Positions 41,167-49,031 of a stretch of DNA of 50,038 nt are shown piece after piece. The notes under the pieces were generated by a model. It was not told the origin of the DNA and did not search any database. It saw only the letters and a program-made list of their open reading frames with translations. The DNA comes from Candidatus Palauibacter rhopaloidicola (GTDB lineage Bacteria > Gemmatimonadota > Gemmatimonadetes > Palauibacterales > Palauibacteraceae). Location of the stretch: positions 1 through 50,038 of the forward strand of contig JAPPGH010000021.1 in NCBI GenBank assembly GCA_026914155.1, read 5' to 3'. The translations under genes were made by a program, and so were the position numbers. Within the stretch, counting starts at the first letter, position 1. Each line of letters starts with the position of its first letter.

Positions 41167-42051
41167 TTGCAATCCGACATCGCGAAGATCATCGAGGAGC
41201 TCGAAGCGGCGGGCTACATCGCCGACCGGGGGATCGCGACGGCGGTCCATCTCGGCCTCGCCATGGAGAAGCCCATCCTCGTCGAGGGGGCCGCCGGCGT
41301 CGGCAAGACCGAGATCGCCAAGGCGGTCGCCACGTGGCTCGGAGCGGAACTCATTCGCCTCCAGTGCTACGAGGGGCTCGACCTTCCCACGGCCCTCTAC
41401 GAGTGGAACTACCAGAAGCAGCTCCTCCACATCCGCCTGCAGGACGGCGCCGGGGACGCGGAGGCGGTGCAACGCACGATCTTCGGGCCGGACTTCCTTC
41501 TCGAGCGGCCGCTCCTGCGCGCGATTCGCTGCGAAACGCGGCCGGTCCTTCTCATCGACGAGGTGGACCGGGCGGACGAGGAGTTCGAGGCGTTTCTGCT
41601 CGAGTTGCTGTCGGACTTCCAGGTCTCGATCCCGGAGCTGGGCACGGTCGCGGCCCGGACGCGGCCGGTCGTCGTGCTCACTTCGAACGGGACGCGCGAG
41701 TTGTCGGACGCCCTGCGGCGGCGCTGCCTCTACCTGTGGATCGACTATCCTGACGCGGCGCGAGAGGTCGAGATCCTGCGGCGGCGGCGTCCGGACATCG
41801 CCGCCGCCCGGGCCCGGGAGGCCGTGCGGCTGGCCCAGCGGCTGCGGCGCGAGCGGCTCGCGAAGCCGCCGGGCGTGGCGGAGACGCTGGACTTCGCCGC
41901 GGCCCTCGAGCACCTGGGGCCGGACCCGCTGCGCCCGGCGACGGCGCGCGACGCGATCGGGGCGCTCGTGAAGGACCCGAACGACCTGGCGGGTCTGACG
42001 GAGGAGCGCCTGGGGGAACTGCTCGCCTCCTCGGGGGACGCGGGGAGTTGA
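41167..42051 (+). CDS. MoxR/CoxD-type AAA+ ATPase
   Basis: A 294-residue AAA+ ATPase. Walker A is VEGAAGVGKTEIAKAVATWL (about 40-55), YEGLDLPTALYEWNYQKQLL is the CoxD-type signature, and Walker B is RPVLLIDEVDRADEEFEAFL. VVVLTSNGTRELSDALRRRC is the sensor-1 and arginine-finger region. CoxD is a chaperone needed for the Cu-S-Mo site of CO dehydrogenase; relatives serve other metalloenzymes. Start TTG 41167 with GGGAGG eight bases upstream. Its stop overlaps the next start (TTGA), so the ATPase and VWA protein are translationally coupled. Confidence 0.9.
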   Translation: MQSDIAKIIEELEAAGYIADRGIATAVHLGLAMEKPILVEGAAGVGKTEIAKAVATWLGAELIRLQCYEGLDLPTALYEWNYQKQLLHIRLQDGAGDAEAVQRTIFGPDFLLERPLLRAIRCETRPVLLIDEVDRADEEFEAFLLELLSDFQVSIPELGTVAARTRPVVVLTSNGTRELSDALRRRCLYLWIDYPDAAREVEILRRRRPDIAAARAREAVRLAQRLRRERLAKPPGVAETLDFAAALEHLGPDPLRPATARDAIGALVKDPNDLAGLTEERLGELLASSGDAGS

Positions 42052-43184
42052 CGCCCGAGCGCGTCGTCGACCTGGGCCGGCGACTGCGCGGCGAAGGGTT
42101 GGCCTGCGCGCTTTCCGAGTCCACGACGGCCGTCGCCTCACTCCCGCACCTCGATACGGAGGACGTGGAGGACGTCCGGGCGGGGCTCCGCGCGGCGTTC
42201 TGCTCGAGCGCTGCGGACCTTGAGATCTTCGAGCGCTGCTTCCACGCGTGGTGGCGGGGAGGGCAGCCGTCATCCGCCGTCGAGGATCTCCTGTCGAAGG
42301 CCGCGTCGGACCGGGGCGACCGGCCGACACCCGGCGCGCCTTCCGGACCGGACGGGCTCGCGGCGGCCCGCGAAGACCTCGGGGAACGTACGACCGACGA
42401 GCGGGACTCCCGGGAGCGTCCGATCGGCGCGGTGTACAGCGCGGCCCACTCGCTCGCGCGGCGCTCCTTCGCCTCGATCGGCGACGAGGAGCTGCGCGAG
42501 GTCGACGCGTGGCTGGAACGGCTGATGGTGCGGCTGTCCACGCGACGCAGCCGCCGACTCGAACCCGGCGGCCGGCGCGGGCCGATCGACGTGCGGAGGA
42601 CGCTGCGGTCGCTCGTCGCGCACGAGGGCGAACTCGTCCGCCTGGCGCGGCGGCGGCGACGTCACGTGCCGCCGCAACTCGTCGTCCTGTGCGACGTGAG
42701 CGGCTCGATGGAGCGTTACAGTCGCTTCCTGCTGCGTTTCCTCCTGGGGTGCGGGCGGGCGCGAGACATCCAGACCTTCGCGTTCAGCACGCGTCTCACG
42801 CACCTCACGCCCTGGCTGGCCGGCGAGGAGATCGATCCCGCGCTGGACCGTCTGCGGGCCCGCGGCTGGTCGAGCGGGACGCGGATCGGCGAGTGCCTCG
42901 AAACATTCGTGACCCGGCACGGCCAAAGGATGCTCGGTCGGAGAACGCTCGTCATCATCCTCTCCGACGGACTCGACCAGGGCGAAGTAGAACCTCTCCG
43001 GCGCGCCATGGGCTGGATTCAGCGGCGCGCGCGCCGCGTGATCTGGCTCAATCCCCTGCTCGAGAGTTCGCGCTACGCGCCCGAAGCCCGGGGCATGCGC
43101 ACCGCGCTTCCCTACGTGGACTACTTCCAGTCGGGGCACAGCCTCGAAGCGCTGAGGACGCTCCCGGGGCTGCTCAGACTGTGA
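42048..43184 (+). CDS. CoxE-like VWA-domain protein
   Basis: A 378-residue protein. An N-terminal helical part (VVDLGRRLRGEGLACALSES, VRAGLRAAFCSSAADLEIFE) and a charged middle are followed by a VWA domain: LVVLCDVSGSMERYSRFLL near 215 (intact DxSxS MIDAS), FAFSTRLTHLTPWLAG, WSSGTRIGECLETF (MIDAS Thr) and LVIILSDGLDQGE. It ends LNPLLESSRYAPEARGM, typical of CoxE. MoxR ATPase and VWA proteins act as pairs in enzyme maturation. No signal peptide. The target enzyme is not in the window. Confidence 0.9.
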   Translation: MTPERVVDLGRRLRGEGLACALSESTTAVASLPHLDTEDVEDVRAGLRAAFCSSAADLEIFERCFHAWWRGGQPSSAVEDLLSKAASDRGDRPTPGAPSGPDGLAAAREDLGERTTDERDSRERPIGAVYSAAHSLARRSFASIGDEELREVDAWLERLMVRLSTRRSRRLEPGGRRGPIDVRRTLRSLVAHEGELVRLARRRRRHVPPQLVVLCDVSGSMERYSRFLLRFLLGCGRARDIQTFAFSTRLTHLTPWLAGEEIDPALDRLRARGWSSGTRIGECLETFVTRHGQRMLGRRTLVIILSDGLDQGEVEPLRRAMGWIQRRARRVIWLNPLLESSRYAPEARGMRTALPYVDYFQSGHSLEALRTLPGLLRL

Positions 43185-43223
43185 CTGGAGAAGGAAGGGA
43201 CGGAGTTGGAAGGCGATCGCGAA

Positions 43224-43249
43224 CGGGACCCGGGCGATGCCGGGTCCCG
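43224..43249. terminator. Hairpin between convergent coxE-like and HU genes
   Basis: A perfect 10-base stem (CGGGACCCGG, 43224-43233; CCGGGTCCCG, 43240-43249) with a 6-base loop lies between the two stop codons. There is no T-run on either side, so termination efficiency is uncertain, but the site suits a bidirectional 3' end. Confidence 0.55.
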
Positions 43250-43262
43250 CCGCGCCAGCGTG

Positions 43263-43556
43263 CTAGGCTCGAACCCGATCCTTGAGCCCTTTGCCCGCCT
43301 TGAACGTGGGCACGTTCATGGCCGCGATCTGAATCGACTCGCCGGTCTGCGGGTTCCGACCCATGCGCGCCTTGCGGTGCCGGGTGCCGAACGTGCCGAA
43401 GCCGGTGACCGTGAAGTCGCGGCCGGCGTCAAGCTCGACTGCAATGATCCCTTCGCCGGGATCCGTCGAGAAAATGCAGTCGATCACATCCCGCGCGCTC
43501 GCTTTGCTCAAGCCGGCCTGCGAGGCGAGCTTCGCCGCGAAATCGTCTTTGGTCAT
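43263..43556 (-). CDS. HU-family nucleoid DNA-binding protein
   Basis: A 97-residue histone-like protein: MTKDDFAAKLASQAGLSKAS at the start, VTGFGTFGTRHRKARMGRNP and TGESIQIAAMNVPTFKAGKG in the DNA-binding arm and C-terminal helix. The arm motif GRNPQTG with its intercalating Pro is intact. HU bends and compacts DNA. ATG 43556 has GGGGAG eight bases upstream; the frame extends further but not as HU. Own promoter, single gene, convergent with the coxE-like gene. Confidence 0.95.
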   Translation of the reverse strand: MTKDDFAAKLASQAGLSKASARDVIDCIFSTDPGEGIIAVELDAGRDFTVTGFGTFGTRHRKARMGRNPQTGESIQIAAMNVPTFKAGKGLKDRVRA

Positions 43557-43605
43557 CCTGGGTTCTCCCCTGTTGAAAGTAAGCTCCGACGAGCGATCCG
43601 GGCGC

Positions 43606-43634
43606 ATAATTCGCGCACCCTCGCCGGATTGCAA
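43606..43634 (-). promoter_or_regulatory. Candidate sigma70 promoter of the HU gene
   Basis: Minus strand: -35 TTGCAA (43634-43629), 17-base spacer, -10 AATTAT (43611-43606). Start would be near 43599, giving a leader of roughly 43 bases to the ATG. Confidence 0.6.
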
Positions 43635-43679
43635 GTGTGGCGCGCGACTTCGCCCGAGGAAGGGTCGGCCGGCAGCCCG

Positions 43680-44003
43680 CTAGTGGGCGTCCGCCGAGAA
43701 GACTTTCCGTGTCATCGTGACGCCCACGAGCCTGAAGACCACGTTCCCGATCCGGCCGAGCAGCATCGTAGGCAGGGCCGCAGGCACGGCGAGTCCCCAC
43801 ACGAGGTTCATGAACGCGCTCTCTCCGCCCAGGCCGCCGAGGGCCAGCCGCAGCACCGAGAAGATGCCGAGGAAAACGGCGAGATTCAGCAGGAGCCCCA
43901 GCGCCTGCCGTCCGGGCGAGCCGGTCTCCGCGTCGTAGATGCCGCCGAAGAAGACCGCAGCCACAATCCAGAAGATGCAGGTTGCGTAGAGCCAGTCGAT
44001 CAA
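43680..44003 (-). CDS. Small integral membrane protein
   Basis: A 107-residue protein with three likely membrane segments: LYATCIFWIVAAVFFGGIY, ALGLLLNLAVFLGIFSVLRL, and VWGLAVPAALPTMLLGRIG. The C-terminal FRLVGVTMTRKVFSADAH is basic and probably cytoplasmic. No family recognised. It is divergent from the glutamate-cysteine ligase gene and upstream of HU on the same strand, with 123 bases containing the HU promoter between. Confidence 0.65.
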   Translation of the reverse strand: MIDWLYATCIFWIVAAVFFGGIYDAETGSPGRQALGLLLNLAVFLGIFSVLRLALGGLGGESAFMNLVWGLAVPAALPTMLLGRIGNVVFRLVGVTMTRKVFSADAH

Positions 44004-44079
44004 TGGTGCCTCCGTGTCGGGAAAACGGGTCGGGTCGGGGACGGAGGAACATACATGGCCCCCGGCGATCCTCGAAAGT

Positions 44080-44136
44080 AGCTTGCCCCCGCGGCTTCAG
44101 CAGCTTGCCCCCGCGGCTTCGAACGCGGCTTCGAAC
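44080..44136 (+). repeat. Repeat cluster in the leader of the GCS2 gene
   Basis: AGCTTGCCCCCGCGGCTTC (19 bases) occurs at 44080-44098 and 44102-44120 with three bases between. The end of the second copy runs into a perfect 12-base tandem duplication, GCGGCTTCGAAC at 44113-44124 and 44125-44136. The cluster ends 19 bases before the ATG. Confidence 0.85.
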
Positions 44137-44155
44137 GCTCCCCGGAGAGGGTCAC

Positions 44156-45262
44156 ATGAAAGCGCCGTCACTTACGCTCGGGATCGAAGAGGAATACCAG
44201 GTCGTCCATCCGGAGACCGGCGAACTCACGTCGTTCATCACCGAGATCCTCGAAGGGGATGATGAGGAGACGCGCGAGCAGATTCACCCGGAGCTCCATC
44301 AGGCCTGCGTGGAGACGGCAAGCGAGGTCTGCCGGGATGTGGCGGAGGCGCGCGAGGAGGTGCTGCGCATGCGCCGCCTCGTCAGCGGCACCGTCGCCGA
44401 GAAGGGACTCGCCATCGTGGCCGCGGGCACGCATCCCTTCTCGACCTGGGAGCAGCAGGACATCACGCCGCTCGACCGCTACGTCGGATTGCGGGAAGAT
44501 CTGCAGCAGGTTGCCGAACGGAACCTGATCTTCGGCACCCACATCCACGTGGGCATCGAGGACCGGGACTTCATGGTCGACGCGATGAACGTGTCGCGGT
44601 ACTTCCTCCCCCACCTGCTCGCGCTCTCCACGAGTTCCCCGTTCTGGGAGGGGTCGAAGACGGGGCTGCACTCCTACCGCAGCATCATCTGGCGGAATTT
44701 TCCGCGCACCGGCATCCCGATGAGCTTCGGGAGCTGGAACGAGTACGAGCACTTCATCCAGACGATGGTCCGCTCGAACACGATCCCGGATTCGAGCAAG
44801 ATCTGGTGGGACGTCCGTCCGAATCACAAGTTCCCGACGCTCGAATTCCGCGTGTGCGACATGTGCACGCGCGTGGAGGAAGTCGTGTGCATCGCCGCCA
44901 TCTTCCAGGGGATCGTGGCGAAGCTGTGGAAGCTGCGGCGGGACAACCTCACCTTCCGCCAGTACCCCGAGGTCCTGCTCGCCGAGAACAAGTGGCGCGC
45001 GGCCAGGTACGGGCTGACCGGCAAGCTCATCGACTTCGGGCGGCAGAGCGAGCACCCGGCGTCGGATCTGATCATCGAGATCGTCGAGTGGTTCCTCGAC
45101 GACGTGGTCGACGAACTCGGCACCCGCGCGGAGGTGGAATACGCGCTCCGGATCCTCCGGGAAGGGTCGAGTTCGCAGCGGCAAATCGCCGTGTACGAGG
45201 AGACCGGCGACACGCGGGCCGTGGTCCGGCACCTCATGGCGGAGACGCTCGAAGGCGTCTGA
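44156..45262 (+). CDS. Carboxylate-amine ligase, GCS2 (YbdK) family glutamate-cysteine ligase
   Basis: A 368-residue protein of the GCS2 family: LTLGIEEEYQVVHPETGELT at the start, QIHPELHQACVETASEVCRD, IVAAGTHPFSTWEQQDITPL, LIFGTHIHVGIEDRDFMVD, and WWDVRPNHKFPTLEFRVCDM. This family is ATP-dependent; some members make gamma-glutamylcysteine weakly, and many have unknown substrates. No glutathione synthetase is in the window. ATG 44156 has GGAGAGG six bases upstream; the frame opens earlier but is not protein-like. It converges on the class III aminotransferase with 36 bases between, containing only a weak 5-base stem. Confidence 0.92.
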   Translation: MKAPSLTLGIEEEYQVVHPETGELTSFITEILEGDDEETREQIHPELHQACVETASEVCRDVAEAREEVLRMRRLVSGTVAEKGLAIVAAGTHPFSTWEQQDITPLDRYVGLREDLQQVAERNLIFGTHIHVGIEDRDFMVDAMNVSRYFLPHLLALSTSSPFWEGSKTGLHSYRSIIWRNFPRTGIPMSFGSWNEYEHFIQTMVRSNTIPDSSKIWWDVRPNHKFPTLEFRVCDMCTRVEEVVCIAAIFQGIVAKLWKLRRDNLTFRQYPEVLLAENKWRAARYGLTGKLIDFGRQSEHPASDLIIEIVEWFLDDVVDELGTRAEVEYALRILREGSSSQRQIAVYEETGDTRAVVRHLMAETLEGV

Positions 45263-45298
45263 GAGCCGCACCCGCGCGTCCGCGCAGGGCGCTCGGCC

Positions 45299-46714
45299 CT
45301 ACATCATGCCGAGGTCCCGCGCCGTCCGGTCGATGCCCGCGCGGGCCTTCGTCACGAGTTCGTCGATCTCGTCGCGCGTGATCGTGAGCGGCGGACTCGT
45401 GCACACGACGTCGCGCATGGCGCGGAACACAACCCCCTCGTCGTAGAGGTGCTCGTGGCAGAGGGCCCCCACCTGGCCCACGGGCTCGAACAACTCCCGG
45501 GTCGTCTTGTCCTTCGAGAGTTCGACGCTGGCCACGAGTCCGACGCCCCGCACTTCGCCCACGAGCGGGTGGTCGTTCAACTCCCTCAGCCGCGCCTGGA
45601 AGTAGGGTCCGGTGTCCTCTCTCACCCGGTCGACGACGCCCTCCTCCTTCATGAGCCGGAGGTTCTCCAGGGCCACGGCCGCCGCGACCGGATGGCCCGA
45701 ATAGGTGTACCCGTGCGGGATCACTCCCCCTTCGGCCAGCACGCCGAACACCGCGTCGGTCATCAGCACGGCGGACATCGGCAGGTAGCCGGAGGTGAGT
45801 CCCTTGGCGATCGTCATCAGGTCGGCCTCGATGCCGAACTTCTGCGCGCCGAACCACTCCCCCGTGCGGCCGAAGCCGGTGATGACCTCGTCGCAGACGA
45901 TGAGCACGTCGTTCTCGCGGCAGATGCGCTGGATCTCGGGCCAGTAGTTGTCCGGCGGCACGATGACGCCCCCGGCGCCGATGACGGGCTCGCCGATGAA
46001 CGCCGCCACGCGGTCCGCGCCGAGTTCCGCGATCTTGTCCTCCACCGCCCGCGCCGCCCGCGCACCGGTCTCCTCCGGTGTCTCGCCGGGCGCCCCCATG
46101 GCGAACCAGTAAGGGGGCATGACGTGCTCGAAGCCGGGTAGCGGCAGGTCGCCCACGGCGTGCATGGCCTCGAAGCCGCCCAGACTGGCGGCGGCCATCG
46201 TGCTGCCGTGATACGCGTAGGTGCGACTGATGAACGTCTTCTTTTCGGGCTTTCCGCGGAGATCCCAGTACCGGCGGACGAGGCGGACGATGGTGTCGTT
46301 CGCCTCGGAACCGGAACTCGAGAAGAAGGTGTGCGTGATGGCGCCGGGCGTGAGTTCCGCGAGGACCCGCGACAGTTCGATCGTGGCCGGGGGCGCGGAA
46401 CGGAAGAAGGTGTTGTAGTAGGGAAGTTCGACCATCTGGTCGTACGCCGCCCTCGCGAGTTCCTCGCGTCCGTAGCCGAGGTTCACGCACCACAGACCGC
46501 CCATGCCGTCGAGGATGCGCCGGCCATCGGAGTCGATGAGGTGGCGGCCCTCCGCGCCCACGATCACGCGCGTCCCCTTCTCGGCCACGACCCGGGGGTC
46601 GATGAAGGGATGCACGTGATGGCGTCGGTCGAGGTCCTGCCATTGAGCCGTTGCGGTTCCCGCGGGGTTCGCCGCAGCAGGGTTCGTCGTGGCGGGGTTC
46701 GTCGTGGCGGTCAC
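45299..46714 (-). CDS. Class III PLP aminotransferase (omega/beta-alanine type)
   Basis: A 471-residue fold-type I aminotransferase. DGMGGLWCVNLGYGREELA, FFSSSGSEANDTIVRLVRRY, SRTYAYHGSTMAAASLGGFE, IVCDEVITGFGRTGEWFGAQ with the PLP Asp, and TIAKGLTSGYLPMSAVLMTD with the Schiff-base Lys near 304 identify the omega-aminotransferase group acting on beta-alanine, putrescine or similar amines with pyruvate. The GTG start at 46714 has AGGAGG six bases upstream. The first 18 residues are encoded by a 15-base repeat (ATTNPATTNPAAANP). It follows the M20 hydrolase by 26 bases, in the same operon. Confidence 0.9.
   Translation of the reverse strand: MTATTNPATTNPAAANPAGTATAQWQDLDRRHHVHPFIDPRVVAEKGTRVIVGAEGRHLIDSDGRRILDGMGGLWCVNLGYGREELARAAYDQMVELPYYNTFFRSAPPATIELSRVLAELTPGAITHTFFSSSGSEANDTIVRLVRRYWDLRGKPEKKTFISRTYAYHGSTMAAASLGGFEAMHAVGDLPLPGFEHVMPPYWFAMGAPGETPEETGARAARAVEDKIAELGADRVAAFIGEPVIGAGGVIVPPDNYWPEIQRICRENDVLIVCDEVITGFGRTGEWFGAQKFGIEADLMTIAKGLTSGYLPMSAVLMTDAVFGVLAEGGVIPHGYTYSGHPVAAAVALENLRLMKEEGVVDRVREDTGPYFQARLRELNDHPLVGEVRGVGLVASVELSKDKTTRELFEPVGQVGALCHEHLYDEGVVFRAMRDVVCTSPPLTITRDEIDELVTKARAGIDRTARDLGMM
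46665..46709 (-). repeat. 15-base tandem repeat in the aminotransferase N-terminus
   Basis: Three 15-base units: 46695-46709 and 46680-46694 are identical, 46665-46679 diverges at four bases. In frame they encode ATTNP, ATTNP and AAANP directly after the start codon. Confidence 0.85.
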
Positions 46715-46740
46715 GCGGCGCCTCCTGGCGTAGTGTCGCG

Positions 46741-48057
46741 CTACACTGGCTGGTTCGTGGGCGCGGACAACATATCAGCCGGCGGTGGGTCCACGAGTCC
46801 GAGCGCCGCGTGGAGGAGGACGTTGGCGCCCGCCTCGGCCTGCGCGGGCGTGATGTTCTCCGCCTCGTTGTGGCTGATGCCACCCTCGCAGGGGACGAAG
46901 ATCATCCCCGTCGGCGCGACGTCGTTCGTGTGCACGGAGTCATGCCCGGCGCCGGCCAGCATCCGCATGGCGGAGTAGCCGCAGAGATCCGCCGCCGCAC
47001 GAACCGCGTCGATGCACCGGCCGGAAAACCGTACCGGAGGAGAGCGCCAAACGTCGTCGAGTCGCCATGCCGCTCCGCGTTCGAGACAGGCGTCGTTCGC
47101 CGCCGCGCGGAGGGCGTCTTCCATGTCGTCGAGGATCGCATCGTCGGGGTGACGCAGATCCACGCTGGCCGCTACGCGCCCCGGCACGGTGTTCCGCGAT
47201 GCCGGCTCGGCCGCCAGAACCCCGAAGGTCAGGCGTCCGTGCGGCGCGAAGTCGCGCTCGATGCGGCGGTACGCGTCGACGAGGAACCGCCCGAGCGCCG
47301 CCACCGGATCGGTCCGCCGCGACATCGGCGTCGATCCGGCGTGCGCTTCCTCGCCCACGATCGCGAGGTCGAACCAGCGTGCGCCCTGCACCCCGGTCAC
47401 CACGCCGATCTCGCATCCCTCCTCCTCGAGAATCGGGCCCTGCTCGATGTGCAACTCGAGAGCGGCGGCGATCGGGCGGCCCCCGACGGGGAGCGCGCCG
47501 CGATAGCCGATGCCGTCGATGGCGTCGGAGACCGTGACCCCGTCCGCGTCCGTCGCGCCGAGTGCGTCCGCGAGAGTAAAGCGGCCGGAAAACACGCCCG
47601 AGCCCATCATGGCGGGCGGAAAACGGGCGCCCTCCTCGTTCGTCCAGTTCACCACCTCGATCGGACGGGCCGTCCGAACCCCCTGCTCCTCGAGCGTTTC
47701 CGCGACCTCCAGCGCCGCGAGAACGCCGAGCGGCCCGTCGAAACGGCCCCCCGTGGGCTGGCTGTCGAGGTGGCTCCCGAGCACGAGAGGGGGTCGTCCT
47801 TCGGCCCCGGCGCCGCCCGTTCCTTCGCGGCGGGCAAACATGTTGCCGATCCCGTCGACCGACACCGCGAGGCCCAGCGACTCGGCCCACGCCCGGAAGA
47901 GGTCGCGCGCCCGACGATCCTCGTCGCTGAGGGCCAGCCGGTGGACGCCCCCGGCGGGAGTGGCTCCGATGCGCGCCATTTCCTCGAGGCGTCCCCACAG
48001 CCGGTCTCCGTTCACCCGGAGTTCCGAGATCGCGGTCACGGTCCGGGACCCACCCAT
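46741..48057 (-). CDS. M20-family amidohydrolase (N-carbamoyl-amino-acid hydrolase/allantoate amidohydrolase group)
   Basis: A 438-residue dinuclear-metal hydrolase. The metal ligands are visible: LVLGSHLDSQPTGGRFDGPL near 93 (His, Asp), VVNWTNEEGARFPPAMMGSG (Glu), AALELHIEQGPILEEEGCEI (His) and GGISHNEAENITP (His). GAGHDSVHTNDVAPTGMIFV is typical of the hydantoinase/carbamoylase branch. These enzymes cleave N-carbamoyl groups from amino acids, or hydrolyse allantoate or ureidopropionate; the exact substrate is not readable. Next to the beta-alanine-type aminotransferase, an N-carbamoyl-beta-amino acid is a reasonable guess. Cytoplasmic. Confidence 0.9.
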   Translation of the reverse strand: MGGSRTVTAISELRVNGDRLWGRLEEMARIGATPAGGVHRLALSDEDRRARDLFRAWAESLGLAVSVDGIGNMFARREGTGGAGAEGRPPLVLGSHLDSQPTGGRFDGPLGVLAALEVAETLEEQGVRTARPIEVVNWTNEEGARFPPAMMGSGVFSGRFTLADALGATDADGVTVSDAIDGIGYRGALPVGGRPIAAALELHIEQGPILEEEGCEIGVVTGVQGARWFDLAIVGEEAHAGSTPMSRRTDPVAALGRFLVDAYRRIERDFAPHGRLTFGVLAAEPASRNTVPGRVAASVDLRHPDDAILDDMEDALRAAANDACLERGAAWRLDDVWRSPPVRFSGRCIDAVRAAADLCGYSAMRMLAGAGHDSVHTNDVAPTGMIFVPCEGGISHNEAENITPAQAEAGANVLLHAALGLVDPPPADMLSAPTNQPV

Positions 48058-48097
48058 GGGTGTCGCACCGCGTGTCTCACCGGACCTCTCATCGGCT

Positions 48098-49027
48098 TCA
48101 ATGGGCGGGGGGTGGCGTACCGGTGAGGACGGCGGTGACGAGGAGGAGCAGACCCGCCGCGCTCAGCTCGACGATGACGGTCGGAGGGAGACGGGGCGCA
48201 TCCCCGGCCTCCGCGACCCGGCCGCGAGCGCGCCGCCAGTTGTACAAGCCGCAACCGACGATCGCGAGGACGACGAAGAGCTTCAGACTCAGCGTCCGGC
48301 CCCAGGGTTCGGTCCAGAGCGCCGAGACCGCCCCGAGATGGAGCCATGCCGCGAAGAGTCCGGTAGCGGCGATGACCGCCGCCGATCCCAGCGCGAGCGG
48401 CGAGAAGGCCGAGATCCAGTCGACGATGCGGCGCTTCGACAGCGAAGCCCCCCGGCGACGGCCGAGATACAGGACCCCGGCCATCACGGCGAGGGTGCCC
48501 AGCCACACGCCGCCCGCCACCATGTGGAAGACATCGGCGGCGATCGCCGGAGTGACGAAGTGTTCGGCGCCGACCGCATGCCCGGCCAACGCCGGCGTGT
48601 ACGCGAGAAGGGCCACCCCCGCCGTGGCCGCGATCCAGCCGAATTCCGCCCGCGCGCCCCGCGCCGCGGCGAGCGCGAAGGCCAGCCCGGAGACGACGAC
48701 CGCCGCGACCTGTCCGAGCCACGCCCGACCCCAGGAAGTCCCGGCCATGAGCAGACGAAGCTCCGCCCCAAGGGGTTCGAACGGATCGCGAAAGATGCTC
48801 GCTTCCGCCGCAAGGCGACCCAGGGTGCCCGCACCGGCGAGCAGTATCGCGAGGCCGCCGATCCGCGCGGCCAGCCTCTCGGGCGCGACGCCGGCGTGGT
48901 CATCCTCCTCCGGATCGAACCCGGGGAAGCGCCGGAGGACGACCAGCTTGAAGACGACGGCCCCCACCGCGACGAGGAGACCCGCGAACAGCGCCCAGCG
49001 CGAGAGCGTGCCGATCAGAAACCACAT
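48098..49027 (-). CDS. CopD-like copper-resistance membrane protein
   Basis: A 309-residue polytopic protein with about eight membrane segments. ADVFHMVAGGVWLGTLAVMA is the CopD signature, with AFSPLALGSAAVIAATGLFA and WGRTLSLKLFVVLAIVGCGL following, including the His of the first segment. CopD proteins are linked to copper import or resistance. No CopC or other copper gene is in view. ATG 49027 lies four bases after the sortilin-like gene's stop; the M20 gene follows after 40 bases, so the four genes may share one transcript, though their functions look unrelated. Confidence 0.85.
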   Translation of the reverse strand: MWFLIGTLSRWALFAGLLVAVGAVVFKLVVLRRFPGFDPEEDDHAGVAPERLAARIGGLAILLAGAGTLGRLAAEASIFRDPFEPLGAELRLLMAGTSWGRAWLGQVAAVVVSGLAFALAAARGARAEFGWIAATAGVALLAYTPALAGHAVGAEHFVTPAIAADVFHMVAGGVWLGTLAVMAGVLYLGRRRGASLSKRRIVDWISAFSPLALGSAAVIAATGLFAAWLHLGAVSALWTEPWGRTLSLKLFVVLAIVGCGLYNWRRARGRVAEAGDAPRLPPTVIVELSAAGLLLLVTAVLTGTPPPAH

Positions 49028-49031
49028 GCGA

